A stretch of 64,000 bases of DNA from Candolleomyces eurysporus (Eukaryota > Basidiomycota > Agaricomycetes > Agaricales > Psathyrellaceae): NCBI GenBank assembly GCA_027579435.1, contig JANBPK010000862.1, positions 1 through 64,000 on the forward strand, written 5' to 3'. Both the position numbers and the translations under genes were made by a program. Position 1 is the first letter of the stretch. Every line of letters starts with the position of its first letter. The notes below the pieces were generated by a model that saw nothing but the letters and a program-made list of their open reading frames with translations, had not been told where the DNA came from and did not search any database. Below are positions 48,058 to 60,014 of this stretch, in pieces.

Positions 48058-51000
48058 ATGGCACTGTCATATGGTGAACACAACCTCGACTTGCACCGCA
48101 AGACTCACCGCGATCGTCAACTGCCCCCTATTTGGGAGGCATTCAATCACCCATTACACCCTACATCCAACCCTGGTCGAACGTTCATAATCAAGTTAAA
48201 ACCGACAACGGCGAGTATGAGCGCCTTGGCCGACTTTGAGACGAAACTAGAGGTGCCTAAAGGAAGGAAGCAGGATTTGGATCGTCAAGGTTTGTACCGG
48301 ATTTCTCCGTATCTGCGTAGCATGCCTGATAAATGTGGGGTGCTAGGTTTTCTAGAGCTAGTCTCAGGCGACTACCTGTTCGGCCGTAATGAGTTTGGGA
48401 GTCAAGATCCCATGGACGATGTCGTTTTGGCATGGGTTGTTGGCAGGTAAAGCGCTGGATAGCAGTATTTACCATCCATGTAATTAACCGAGTGCCTACC
48501 CATCATTTTTAAGGGAGCTGCAAACCCCCGAGAAATGTCGTTATCTGGCGTGCTCCACCGAAAATGCCCTGGGGCTACCGGAAACACGAACATTTGAGAA
48601 GGTCAGATGTGAGGAAGTCTGTCAACTTGAGCCTGTGCACAAGGATGGTGGCCGCTGCTATAGCATCGCGACTTCTTTCGAACAACAAAGGTCAGCATTC
48701 GAGCCAGCAGCAAATATCAAGTCCACTGTTAGAAGTGACGAAGCTGTGAAACTTCTCAAGGACTTGTCGGCCGTGAGTGCTCATCTCTGATCCAAATGCG
48801 TAATTATGTTCTGACCCTACAAACAGGCTGTAATGCCAATGGCCATGCGCAATATGGAGATGGCCCCAGCACATGTCCAGGAGATCATCAAGCGGCGGTT
48901 TGAATATCTGGAACTTCCCCGGATTGGTTTTCACGGGAACTGGGCTTATCCCGTACTTCAATGCAATATTGCTGCGGTTGAGGCAGGAGGTAAGCGCCTG
49001 CCCATTCATAACTGTTGAATGCTGTTCCACTTACGCTATGACTTTTAGGCGATCTTTCAAAGCAAATGGGCTTCTTTGGGGGAGCCCACTTTGACGAGGG
49101 AGACGACCCATGCTGGTTCACCAACATGATAACCAGCTCCTCGTTGCCTGATGATTACGATCCGGGTTACTTCTTCCTCCTTGTTTATGGAGTCTACACG
49201 TGTTTATCCAACAGAGGTGGTTTCAACTTTCACGGAAATGTCAAGCATGGTGGCTCAGGCCCATTTCCCCCAAGGGGAGAGAAACCGCCGGCAAGTGCTT
49301 ACCGATTAACCCTCATATCTTACCCACCGGAGAGAGTAGTCGACCCAACCAAGACACGTCATCAGGTTCTGGCATCGTCGTGGAGGGGCACAGTCATGAA
49401 CACCCCCGAGATGCGCTATCCAGGGTAAGCTGATCCATACGTTTCCGGTGCCATACCCTTTGAGTTAATTTCTTACAATCGTCCAGATACGACCCGTCAA
49501 ATCAGATTGAGCCCACGCGCTGCACCTTTTTCAGAGAAGGGCTAGGGCTCATGGACCATGATTCATACGCCGAGTTTGCAGTTCAGAACCTCTACCAGCT
49601 GCTCCGCTATGCAAGCAACCAGCTCAGTCCTCAGCTTGGGTTGAGGATGGAAAAGGACGATTTCTTTCGGCTGTTCTCGTACCTCCGGGAGGATGGTAAC
49701 CGCGTTCAGATGGAACCTTGGCAACATGCACCACCTTTCTGTGCTGATGACAAGAGTTTGACAGCGCTGCTCCATGAAAACGAAAAATCAGAACGTGAAT
49801 GGGAGGCCTATTATCTCAAGACAGCCATCTTTATCCCTTATCGATTTGATCGTGACCCCAAGCTTCAGCAGGCTTGGCCGGGTCCTCCCCGTGGTATGTG
49901 TTTACCTCGCCACAGGTATCCTATTCCAATTTGATAAACTCCTTTATAGATTCCTCTGATATCATGCTGTCCAGCCCCTTTGATAGTGGAATCAACTCAG
50001 CAAGTAACGCTTCTCCAAACAAGCGCCCTCGCTCACAAGAAACCTGCAACTTGGAGCCTCAAGTAGCTGCAAATCACAAGCGTCAGCGCACAGGCAAATC
50101 TGAGCTTGCACATCCACATCGCACGGGCAAGCGTGTCTCCCAGAAGAAGGATAGAGGGAAAGAATTCTCACAGCCCCATTGGTCTTTTCGTCAGCGCAAA
50201 TAGACATCAGTGTCTTACACATACTTATAGACTATGCCTTTCTCCTGTCTCGAAACTTGAACGTGCATAATTTGGAGCTAGAGCTGCTCCAGCTCAAAGA
50301 GGAACTTCAGGCCACACAATCCCCCACGGCACCCTCGGAGACAGCTGGAATGGTTGATACCATCTGCCAGGCAAAAGAGGTTGTCGCTCTTCCTCCTACT
50401 GACGTACACACTCTGGAGGAAATTGGGAAGCTACTGCTTGCCCTCAAGAGCTACCAGAATGCAACAGCGCAGCAGGCACAAACGGCACGGGCTGGACGAA
50501 TCAGCATTGTTGAAGCTCGCACACGGGTCTGGCGCTGGATTGAATATACAGTGCCTACACTCGCAGGCCAGATTCTTGACGGCAAGCGAGCGGAGTGCTT
50601 GGGCAGCTGGGTCGCAGACCTCGCCAATACATGCTTCACGGTACTGCACCATCAGCACAATGCAAAAGAGTTCAACTCTCAGGACTATGGCGTCACCGGG
50701 CAGGGGGAGAGGGTTTGGCTATACGAGAATAAACGGCCCCGAGTTCTATCCATTGAGGAGGCCAAGGAGCAGGCGTGCATCATGGTATCCCAGATCGTGG
50801 CTTACTGGCTCGATGTCTCACCAGATGTCGACCAGAAGCTCTGCTGGTTTGTCATGGTGCTGATGGAGACGATCGGGTTGGAGGCGGTTTCTATGGATCA
50901 CGTCTGGAAAATGGTGTGCCATTTCACACCTGCGTATGTCGTTCTTTCCAGTGGAAGAAATGCCGCCAAAGCAACAAGCCGTGAGTCTGCGAAGGCATTG

Positions 51001-52032
51001 AAGAATGAACTTCAACAGCACCCTATTTCGAACCCGTCAACGAAGGAGGGGTACCTCTACCTCCAGTATCGAGACTTGTTCAATAGAAAGCTGAGGCCTG
51101 GAGATGTGGATCCACGCAGCTTCACGCGCACAAGTTCGTCATTATTTGCCCACATGTGGAGACTGTCGTTACAGTACATTGAAGATCCTGACGCTAATCC
51201 ATCCGACGCCTTTTCAAACCTCCTTCGTGAAGATGCGGATTTCTATCTCCCAATACGTGAAGCTGCACCCACCCGTATTCGTGCCCGTGGCTCAGACGGT
51301 CCATATCATCCTACGACAATCGTCACCCTCCCTGGCATTTTCAGCGCCATTGTGCTACGTGCCTTCACATACCGTAGCAAATTCTTCTGGGATCGGCGAA
51401 TGGTTTTCCATTCCTGGGAGGACCTTGACCAGGAGATTATGAGCGTCATGGATGATCATCCTGAGCTCTCTTTGAAGTCAGGATACTTTACCAACTTCAG
51501 GTCGTATGGGGTTCCGGTCATGCAGCGTACTATTGACAAGGCCAAGCAGTCATGGTTGTCATTGCAGGAAAGGGGATGGAATGATTACTGTGCAAACTAT
51601 CCAAAGAAATCGTTTCTATCCACTCTCCGCTACTTCCGACCCCAGAGGCACGAATCCAAAATCTTCCCTTATCTAGGCGCACTTGGCGGATTTGCGTTAA
51701 CATGTGACCTTGCCTACGCTGGCGTATGTCAAAGGCCAACAGTGGACGAGATGGCTGAATGCATTGTGGAGCTGGATAAGGGCGCCTTGAGTGGCCTTCG
51801 GTTACTCGGTTTGGTGGAGGTTGGCACTGAAGAAACTGCGAGTAGGGGCAGGAAGGTCGAGGCTGTCAAGGAAGCTCTCCATAGCTTGGTAGGTCAGCTC
51901 AAAGAGACGCTGACTGAAACAGAGCAAAGCGCAGTTGGCCTGACGGTTGGTGACAATGCGGATTGGATTTTGCTGGAGCATTCTCTATGCAAGTTTTCCC
52001 GAGCTCTCAACAAGAAGGCCTTGTCGATGTAG
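48058..52032 (+). CDS. Probable Fe(II)/2-oxoglutarate dioxygenase (TET/JBP-like) with long C-terminal region
   Basis: Exons 48058-48446, 48514-48772, 48827-48989, 49049-49424, 49487-49893, 49950 to about 50189 and about 50231-52032 join to some 1,211 residues. The probable catalytic core spans residues 275-365. It has GGAHFDEGDDP (His 284 and Asp 286 as the HxD pair), GFNFHGNVKHGGS (His 337) and AYRLTLISYPPE (Arg 356 as 2-oxoglutarate ligand), the order and spacing of a double-stranded beta-helix dioxygenase. The GGAH.D...FTN and HGG.P..YR blocks resemble, from memory, the TET/JBP-type proteins expanded in mushroom genomes, which oxidise methylated bases; substrate here is unproven. A basic linker (residues about 410-480) precedes an alpha-helical region of unknown function that ends ALTCDLAYAGVCQRPTVDE and LSGLRLLGLV. 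The intron near 50190-50230 is short (41 bases) and uncertain. Confidence 0.6.
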
Positions 52033-52577
52033 TCATCGTTTGGTTCACACAATCCCCCCGTGCTCCGCCTCTTTTCCCCTCACAGACTAATCTCGCACAG
52101 ACGAGACTGCATATCAATGGTCAACTTGTGCGCAGGACATTCAGGTTCATACCCTCCCTTTCCACCCTAACCACTCGCTCGCTATCTTGATACTTGCCCA
52201 CTTTGGCCAATGTGCTACATCGTCTTTCACCTCTTCCGCGTTTGTAGACCCCTTACCCCTCCCCTCCTTCGCTCTTCTCCCTGCGGACTGCAAGATTTCT
52301 TTGCTGCTTACCCCACTTCTCTTTGTTTCCGATAATTCACCTTTTTGTTTTGTTCGCTCTCCCGTTCTTCAAACCCTATGTTGACTGTTCTCTTGCCTGT
52401 TTTTTTCTTGCCCGATGCTCTGATGCGCGAACAATATATATATGCATGTACATATTGTGGTACAAGAACGCAAACTATTCAAAAGAAACCCGCAGTACAC
52501 ACTCCTGACGACCGGCGCAGGAAGGCGGTTGTACGGTTAAATAAAGCGCCAATATCTACCGGAAACTATCAATCCAG
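52033..52577. other. Intergenic between convergent genes
   Basis: Pyrimidine-rich sequence with no supported coding. It should hold the 3' untranslated regions and terminators of the dioxygenase-like gene and of the cysteine-rich gene. Confidence 0.45.
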
Positions 52578-53764
52578 TCATCTAGTTGAGACTCTCCTAG
52601 GCCTAACGGGGTCTTGTGGATCATCCGGGAAATAGTCCTTGAACCAATCTAGGATATCGTCTAGCTCCATGTTTGACGCATCTTCGCCTGTGGCATTGCG
52701 GATAAACTCCTTCAGCTCTTCAACAGTGTCAGCGCCGGTATTCAGTTGGTCGGATTCCACTCCATCCCGGGTTTTCTTCGAGCACCGGTGGGAGTATGGA
52801 TAAAGGTTGCGAGGCATTATGTGTTCGCATTTAGCACATTCGACGAACAATTCCCAGAATTTCGAAGCTTCTAGGCCATCGAACTCCAGTGTGTGGAATA
52901 GCGCATTGACCGCAACAACATCTTCAGAGAATTCAGCATAAGTTCCTACAGGTGTATCCTCAGCAGCAGCAGGGTCAACATAAAGGATGAAGACGCTCAC
53001 GTTTGAGACGGTTGTAGCCACGGGTCACGTCTTCAGAACTTTTTCCAGCCATCATACGGCGAAACCCACTTGCCCTCCTCTTACTCTCATTGAGCTCCTT
53101 CTCGTCCTTCATAAAATCCCACATCTTCGGATCCAACGGTTTATCTACGTCCATAATTTTTAGAGTGAGAAACTTCAAAATAACAATAATCTCAGCACTA
53201 ACCTCGTTTCCTACAGATACTGGTCATCAACGTTTTCTGAGCATAAAACCTTTCGATGAGAACTAATGTACGTCATCTTAACCATTGTTTACCAGGAATA
53301 TTCATTATCTTACTCACCAAAATATCCGCAAGAATCTTCCTGTGCACATTCGGCAATGTACTCGCCAATATATGGGCGGAGCCTCTGGGATTCCTTATTC
53401 TCGTTAATGGCTTCCACCATGGAGATCTTGGAGGCGATGTATCTTTTGTTGTCCACGTATGCACAAAGGCAACAAGGGGCCAGGCAGTAATGATTCAGCA
53501 TATATTGCTCAAGCTCGTCGGGAGGAACCCTTCGGCCGCAGGGATAAGCAGGCCTATATGATCGTCAGAGAGCCTGACAAGACACCCAAGAGGAAAGCGT
53601 GCCTACCAGCGCCAGTAACCCAAGTTGTTGGATTCGGAGTCCCATTCATAAATTGCGGGTCTCGACGTTGGGTCATGTGGGGTCTTTTGTGCTTCTAAAA
53701 CACAGGTGCGCAATGCCTGAAGTCGAGAGAGGCGAACACGAAATGGTGGCGTGTACACGGGCAT
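52578..53764 (-). CDS. Cysteine-rich putative zinc-binding protein, copy 2
   Basis: Minus-strand exons 53764-53607, 53553-53318, 53262-53203, 53144-53001 and 52945-52578 join to 321 residues. Each intron falls at the same place and phase as in the copy at 3310-4693. Shared blocks are VPPDELEQY..NHYCLAPCCLC, YIAECAQEDSCGYFG, the KPLD start of exon 4, and FWELFVECAKCEHIM then HRCSK. The acidic tail is shorter (YFPDDPQDPV). The sequence between conserved cysteines has diverged strongly, so the cysteine/histidine pattern is what selection has kept. It is divergent from the DUF6698-like gene at 54929 with 1.16 kb between starts. Confidence 0.68.
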
Positions 53765-54928
53765 TGTGATTGGAACGGGATTAGAAACAACAGCGAAGAC
53801 CTGTTTGGTTTGAAGCTGGGGAGATTGGATGGGAAGAGTGAAATGTTGAAGTGCAGATTGAGTCTAGGCGGCCTACTTATAGCCATCCACCTCTTTCCCT
53901 GACCCCCTCCCCCATTGCACTCGGGCGTCACAGATGAAATGCCGTTTCCGGGTGGATTAAGCTATGCAAAAACAATTGAATGGCCATTGAAACCGTAACC
54001 TGGAGACTCTCTAGGGTTTGAGCGCATCCTTGAAGCAGTTCAGGCTAGTTTCCGGGTTCAACTTCAATCCGCAGGAGACAAGTCGACGATGGAATATACA
54101 GCATTGATGACTACCGACGAACCGCATCACCGTTTCCACGAACTTTACATCAACTCCTCCATCCCAAGTTCAGAATGGGACGTAACTTGCATTCTGAAAC
54201 GAATTCCACGACTTGAGGATGTTGATGGAAACATGCCGGCCTTGTGGCCACTGTATCCTCTGGGCGAGAGGACAACTTGAACAAACTTCCGAAGATATTG
54301 TCGTATCTGGAAAGGTTTGATACACAGCGCCGATCGCTCTTGTGCGATCGACCGGGCCACCGAAGCGGGTTGAAAAGTGGGACAAGGTCCGTTGATATGT
54401 TTAAGACCATCAATCCAGGAACGCTAATCAAACGAAGTCATATCATAGGCTATACAAAGGTCATATATCAAAGGCTATGTTGTCATCGTTCAACATGCAA
54501 CACGATCAATTGAATAGCGCTAATCAAATGAAGTTAGGTCACGAAGCGTTTGCACCTTGGGATGTCTGCAAAGAGATGAAGCAAAGCGAAGATAGCACGG
54601 CAGAGCAGGTGTGGCGAGCGTTCTAATTCATGAGCATTTGTTTTGCACCCTCACCTCATCCGTTGCTCATGTCCTGGGCGTCTGGCATGATGAATCCGAT
54701 CAACCAACCATCAAACCAAGCACTGAAACGTTTAGCCTGACACCTTACATGTACCGGATATGTCGGGCATGTCGGTCTGCGTTACCACAAACACCGCAGC
54801 TTCCTCAGCGGAGTACATAATTTGCACCATATTTCAAGGCGCATTGTGAGCAACCTCCCCAACAGCAACCTCCTTTTCTTCTCCAGTTTTCTCTCATTCA
54901 AACCTCTTTTTTCCTTGTGCAACAAAGC
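53765..54928. other. Intergenic between divergent cysteine-rich and DUF6698-like genes
   Basis: No gene is supported; short frames such as 54089-54280 have no motif. The stretch must contain the promoters of both neighbours. Two copies of the phrase TCAAACGAAGT/TCAAATGAAGT occur near 54428 and 54524 within a loosely repeated segment. Confidence 0.4.
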
Positions 54929-56355
54929 ATGACAACGCACAACCGAGAGAACGAAGCCCCTGGGAGCGCACGGGTCGCGCTTGGCAAGAGATCTCGGTCC
55001 GATGACAATGAACGGCCCTTTGTCCTTGGTCCTACGAAGAAGTTGTAAGTCTCCCTGGGACATCCACAAAGGTCGATAATAATCCCACAAAATAGCGCCC
55101 GGACCGATCCACTGGTGCACTATGGTCGACACTTTGGCAGAACAATTCGTATGTTTTGTCGATTTGAGGCCTTGTTGGCTTCTGGGGTGAACCTTGAAAC
55201 TGCAATCAAGGCGGGAAGACTCACACTTGACGATCTCGGAGAAGAGTGAGTCAAGATATCCTCTTTTCTGCTTCTCCAAGCTAATGTAAATAACGCACAG
55301 GGACAGAAAGGAATATGAAATATTTCACGAGCTCCTTCGACTTGTTCCAGACCTTGAAGAACGAGTCTGGAACAAGGACGCGAATTCCAATGATATCTTG
55401 TACATCGCTACCATGGTAAGCGTTTACCACTCAATCACAGTATCAAAATTCATTGGTATGTCAAGCTCACCAAAGGTGTGAGCGGAGCAAGATCAGATGA
55501 TACGAAGAGCTTGAAGAGCGCTATCATTGATCTAATCACCCCCAAAGGATCTGTCCTGACTCCGGCATTATCAAGAAATGTCAAGACAGATCGTGGATTC
55601 TTTCACATTACGACAGGGAAGTATCTATGCCCAACAGAGCTGGATTGGAATAACGAGGAGTAAGTTGGTTGAATTCATCTTTTGGTAATCGTGCTCATCC
55701 GATACAGAACAAGGAATGCTTTGCGATCTGGGAAAATTGCCACCACAGGCGATCAATGGCCCATTTTCCTCTATGATGCGCTCAGATACAACCCTGAGAA
55801 CCCATGGGAAGGATTCATGAAGAGCAATGTGATGGTGTCGGTAAGTATGAGGTTCAATGTGTGGGCTTTCCTTTAGGACTCACATTTACGACGCCCGACA
55901 GGCCTACAAACATATCTTCACCAGCCCAAGTTCGGTAGATGGTGAGCCGCGTGCGACACGATCTGGGAATGCCGCCATTCATGGAATGAAGCGCGTCACG
56001 CCTGGGTCCCTTGCATACGTGGCTACCTTGGTGCGCTTCTCCCTGACTTCGTCGCCCACCTTTTCTCGGACAGACAGAGTAACCGACAACGAGAGATTTT
56101 ACAACCTAGTCCTTGAGGCTCTCGAGGACCCAGAAGAAGCAACAGAGGTTGACGCTCTCTTGGAATGGTGGGATAGGTAAGTCTATCATGAATTGTCTGC
56201 AGGAATGAGCTAACGAGTCGTCATTCAGGAAGATTTTTCCAAATATGATGCAAATTGCGTCTGGCTCCATTCCAAAGAACTCGGCTTTCGCACAGATGAA
56301 GGAGCGACGTCAAAGGCTGATTCTGGGCGATTCAGCAAATGGCGTGGCTGCTTGA
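54929..56355 (+). CDS. DUF6698-like protein, copy 2
   Basis: Exons 54929-55044, 55096-55245, 55301-55415, 55466-55659, 55708-55840, 55902-56176 and 56229-56355 join to 369 residues without a stop. Blocks are HYGRHFGRTIRMFCRF, ELLRLVPDLEERVW, GARSDDTKSLKSAIIDLITP, RNVKTDRGFF, LCPTELDWN, YNPENPWEGF, AYKHIFTSPSSVDG, AAIHGMKRVTPGSLAYVATL and EDPEE..EVDALLEWWD. It fits the DUF6698 family as I remember it; no function is known. It lacks one intron present in copy 1 (after AYVATL). The N-terminal 35 residues are charged and unlike copy 1, so the start is less certain than the rest. Confidence 0.8.
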
Positions 56356-56836
56356 TGCTTCAATGACCTCGTTCCGAGATCTGAGCACCTGATACCTATC
56401 TTGACGTTGTTGGCCACTTGGGCCCTCATCGGAATCGTGTACATAATAAGCTTCGCAGGCTGACTCAATACACTCCCCAACCCTACTTGCCCCTTCCAAA
56501 TTTCTGATCGGAGCAAGAACATTCAGATGTGAATCCGAAAGGGGAAGACGCCTTGTGGGCTCCGCATTGAGTCCTGTGCGGGGATGAACTTTTGTCTATA
56601 GTTGGTAGTCGGGAAGGCCTTTGATTGAGTTGTCTGAAGGGGGATGTATTTGGTCACCGGCGGAGAATGTTGCCCTCGTTGTTGCAGACCCCACGCCTCA
56701 ATGTCCCCATGGATCAGCGACTGGACCGGAAAAACTAATACATGTGGCGGAATACAAGATTACAGTTTTGTACAACATAGATTGTATCTGAGTCGAAAGG
56801 AGCGGAAAGGGGTTTATTCAACGAGGTTAGACGGCT

Positions 56837-57240
56837 CTACGACTCCTGTTCCTGTTCCTTTTGGAAGATACGGAAGGCTGCCGAATGTATCTCATCTTGA
56901 AGCTCTTGGACTGCCTCCGACTGGCCGGTTTGAGCAAAGTAGTCCGAGAGATGGTGCAGTTGTGCGTTCGACCAGTTATATAACTCTATATTTATCTCCA
57001 GCTGTTTCTCGCTAAGAGCGAGGACATAAGATATGTGGGCGTGGTATTCAGTTGCACATTGGATCGCAAATCGAGGGGTGACCTGGCCAATTCGTGGCAT
57101 CTCGAGCGATCTTGTTGACTCTGCTCCAGGTGGGACTGGCGGAACTGACGGAGGTTCCAGGGGAACTAAGGATTGTGCAGCGGGAGTAGCCTCATCACGT
57201 TGCCGCCGTTGTTTTTGCTTGCGCTGGTACAGAAACTCTC
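56837..57240 (-). CDS. Small hypothetical protein
   Basis: An open minus-strand frame reads QRKQKQRRQRDEATP, then a proline-rich linker, then EMPRIGQVTPRFAIQCATEY, SYVLALSEKQLEINIELYNW and ends KEQEQES. Met at 57100 starts an 87-residue protein; the frame extends upstream to about 57240 and may continue into another exon. The second half is likely helical. I do not recognise it. It lies convergent with the DUF6698-like gene. Confidence 0.35.
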
Positions 57241-57505
57241 AGTTTGCTGAAGAAAGAAAAACCGTTCCACTAATCACCAAAAGGGCGGCAAGTGGGCCTC
57301 CGTGAGTTATAGAAAAGAAACTTGACATGTTAAAGAGAATTGATGACGAAGGACTGGCCGGGGGTCGACGACTTGGATGGGAAGTTGGTGGAGGTTCAAG
57401 GGGAAACTGAATATGGGTCTTTCCTTCCAGCCCCTCCCTCCCCTTTGTTGACCTTTGTTTGGACCCTAGTTGACGGACAAATGAAATGTTTGGTTTGGTC
57501 CATGG

Positions 57506-57589
57506 TGCTTGATGAAAATCGGGCAGGTCAATCGGGNCAGGTCAATCGCGTCAATAAAGGAAACCCCATTCCCCGATTTTCATCAAGCA
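57506..57589. repeat. Perfect 18-bp inverted repeat
   Basis: TGCTTGATGAAAATCGGG at 57506-57523 is the exact reverse complement of 57572-57589, with 48 bases between. The loop contains a short direct repeat (GGGCAGGTCAATCG then GGNCAGGTCAATCG) with an N at 57537. It may be a small hairpin or the ends of a tiny non-autonomous element. Confidence 0.7.
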
Positions 57590-57596
57590 TACCGTA

Positions 57597-57735
57597 GGGA
57601 TTCGCATACCATCATTTGAAATAGACCCTCGGCACAACATCGCACCAGCCAGCGGGGATTCATATTGAAATAAACTCTCGGCATGACATCGTGCCAGCCT
57701 GAACGCGCCAGCAGGCAGGGGATTCACATACCGTC
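57597..57735. repeat. Imperfect tandem repeat, two units of about 60 bp
   Basis: Both units contain ATTC-CATA, a TTGAAATA segment, CTCGGCAYRACATCG and CCAGCC followed by a G-rich end and GGGGATTC. The second unit has a short insertion (AACGCGCCAG). The repeat lies in the upstream region of the repeat-rich gene starting at 57939. Confidence 0.55.
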
Positions 57736-57938
57736 CCAATTGGTTGAATTTTTTTTTTCCAATTGATGAATCCGATACCACTGGACATGTTCCCTGACTG
57801 GTATCGTACGTACTCAAGACGTACTCAAGACGTACTGCTTTGACTTGGTTCCAACTCAATTTGGCCAAGAAGACGTATAAAGTCAGTCCCTTGACGTTTC
57901 GTCCCTTACCTTCTTTTCTCGTTCCTACCCTCTTTTTC

Positions 57939-60014
57939 ATGGATTATCCCGACTTTCCAACCTCTCCAATCTCTCCAGCTGACTCAGTCGGATCCTTTAA
58001 TTATCCGACCGTACTGCCCATCGCTAGCATTCGCAACTTACCTCCAGCTAGGCCTGGGGAGGTCACAGTGCTTATTGGGCGAACATCAACCCTTGTGACT
58101 CAGGGCGGTGACTCTGCATTAGGCCTAGCTTCGCCATGGGCTGCTCCTCCCAAAGGCGGCCTCGCCCGGGTGCCATCATATGCACACCGTCCAAGGGAGA
58201 CAGCCGGATTTGTGGATCTTAGTTTGGTAGGTCATCCTTGCCAAAGATTGTGCCCAATCTCACATCCGTTATTCCAGATCTCAACGGAATCTTCTTCGAG
58301 TGTACCTTCTTCAAGTGCACCTTCCCATGGAAGTTCACTCTTCTATCAACCCACTCACCCCTCTTCCTCGTCCCAGTCATCTTCCTGTTCTCAACCTATC
58401 TTTTCTCATTCGTCATCGTTGTCGGTTGCTTCAAGGCCTCATGCTAGGCCCTATGCTGTGCACCGTTCACAACGGCTTCACGAGCCTCAAGGTTCAACGT
58501 CCCTCCCTCAGCTTGGGACCTACCAATTGCGGCCCAGTCCCTCATCAAGCAGGGGGTCCGTTCAAAAGGATGGTTGGTTCTCAAGAATCCGCAGCAGGTT
58601 CCGCTCGGACAACTTGAATGATACCGCTGTCAGAGTGCACAACCGAGCCCGCGGTCCTGCATTCGAGATCGATCCACTGCCACCCCACGTCGACTTTGCT
58701 GTCCCCCCCACCACCAGAGCACACGACCAAACCCGTGGCCGCGAATTCGAGATCAATCCGCTGCCACCCCCACATTGACTTCCCTGCCCCTGCCCCTGCC
58801 CCTCCTGGCGGCTTTGCCCATCCTGGCGGCTTTGCCCCTCCTGCCCCTCCTGCCCCTCTTGGCGGCTTTGCCGCCGCCGTCCCTNCCCGATGGCTTTGCT
58901 CAGGCCAGTGCCCCCTTTTGATGGCTTTGCCGCCGGGGCCCCTCCTAACGGCTTTGCCGCCCCTACCCACTGCCGGAGTACACAACCAAGCTTGTGGCCG
59001 CGAATCCGAGATCAATCCACTGCCACCCCACGTCGACTTCCCTGCCCCTGCCCCTCCTGGCAGCTCTGCTGTTGGTGCTCCCCCTGATGGCTTTGCCGCT
59101 CTTGGTCCTCCCGGCGGCTTTGCCGCCCATGGTCCCCCCAGCGGCTTTGCCGCCCATGGTCCTNCCCAGCGGCTTTGCCACCCATGGTCCTCCCAGCGGC
59201 TTTGCCACCCACGGTCCTTCCGGTGGCTTTGGCACCTCTAACCCTCGTTCCGGCTTTGCCACTGCTGTTCCCACAACGCCAGCTGATGTTGTCCCTGCAG
59301 CACATGTTGCTACTATACCCTCTCTCTCTCCCATTCGCCGCGAAAAACACCGCCGACGAGAGATGTCGGTTGTCAACCCAAGTGGGAATTTTACTCATGG
59401 GGCCAGTGGTACGATCACCTTCGTTGGCGCCGCCCCACCTCCAAGCTCTTCTCCAGTTCCCAGTGCACCAACTAGCCCCGTTTCTCCCGCTTTCAGTACA
59501 CAGATCGGCTCTTCTTCTCTGGTTCTCAGTCCACCAATGACTGTAGGGCCTCCACCATTGGCACAGGCGCCTACCTCTTCCATTTACAGCTATCAAACGG
59601 TGGCCTTATACCGGCAGAATGACTGGTTTGAAGAGCTCGATTTGCATTCAAGGCATGTAGACTTGCACATTGACGCAAGGGTTCCCCTCAGGTATGCTAT
59701 TTTCTCCTGCCTCATCGTCATTGGGTTACTGACGTTCAATCGAATTCCTGGCGATTTAGTTCAAACTGCCTTGACTGTGTAAAGTTCATTGGGGACTATG
59801 AGAGAGAGTGCNGGGGGCATGTCATGGCAGTCTAAGCTGTTGTCCTGGCAGGATCATTACAACTCTCACATTGGAAGTGGTGTGGACTTTGAGTGAGTGG
59901 TTGTACTTACTTTTCAAAATTTCTATCTAACAAAAGATCAGTAGCAATAGTTGCGTCGGATGCAAGGATTTCCGATGCGCTTATGAGCGGAAGATTGGAC
60001 TCCACTCCGGCTAA
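57939..60014 (+). CDS. Repeat-rich protein with CxxC end, frame broken at homopolymers
   Basis: Met at 57939 (MDYPDFPTSPIS) opens a serine/proline-rich protein; a 51-base GT-AG intron at about 58226-58276 is likely. Three copies of a unit HN.A.GR..EI.PLPPH.DF are encoded at about 58637-58710, 58709-58800 and 58979-59045. A run of P-x-GFA repeats follows (58801-59260), then PSLSPIRREKHRRRE and a region ending LHSRHVDLHIDARVPL. Two further exons, after introns near 59693-59757 and 59889-59942, give NCLDCVKFIGDYEREC and NSCVGCKDFRCAYERK, two related C-x2-C motifs. Extra C in a run near 58767 and Ns at 58885, 59164 and about 59812 break the frame; at least one more small shift is needed near 58910-58975. 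It may be an intact gene with sequence errors or a decaying one. Function unknown. Confidence 0.45.
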
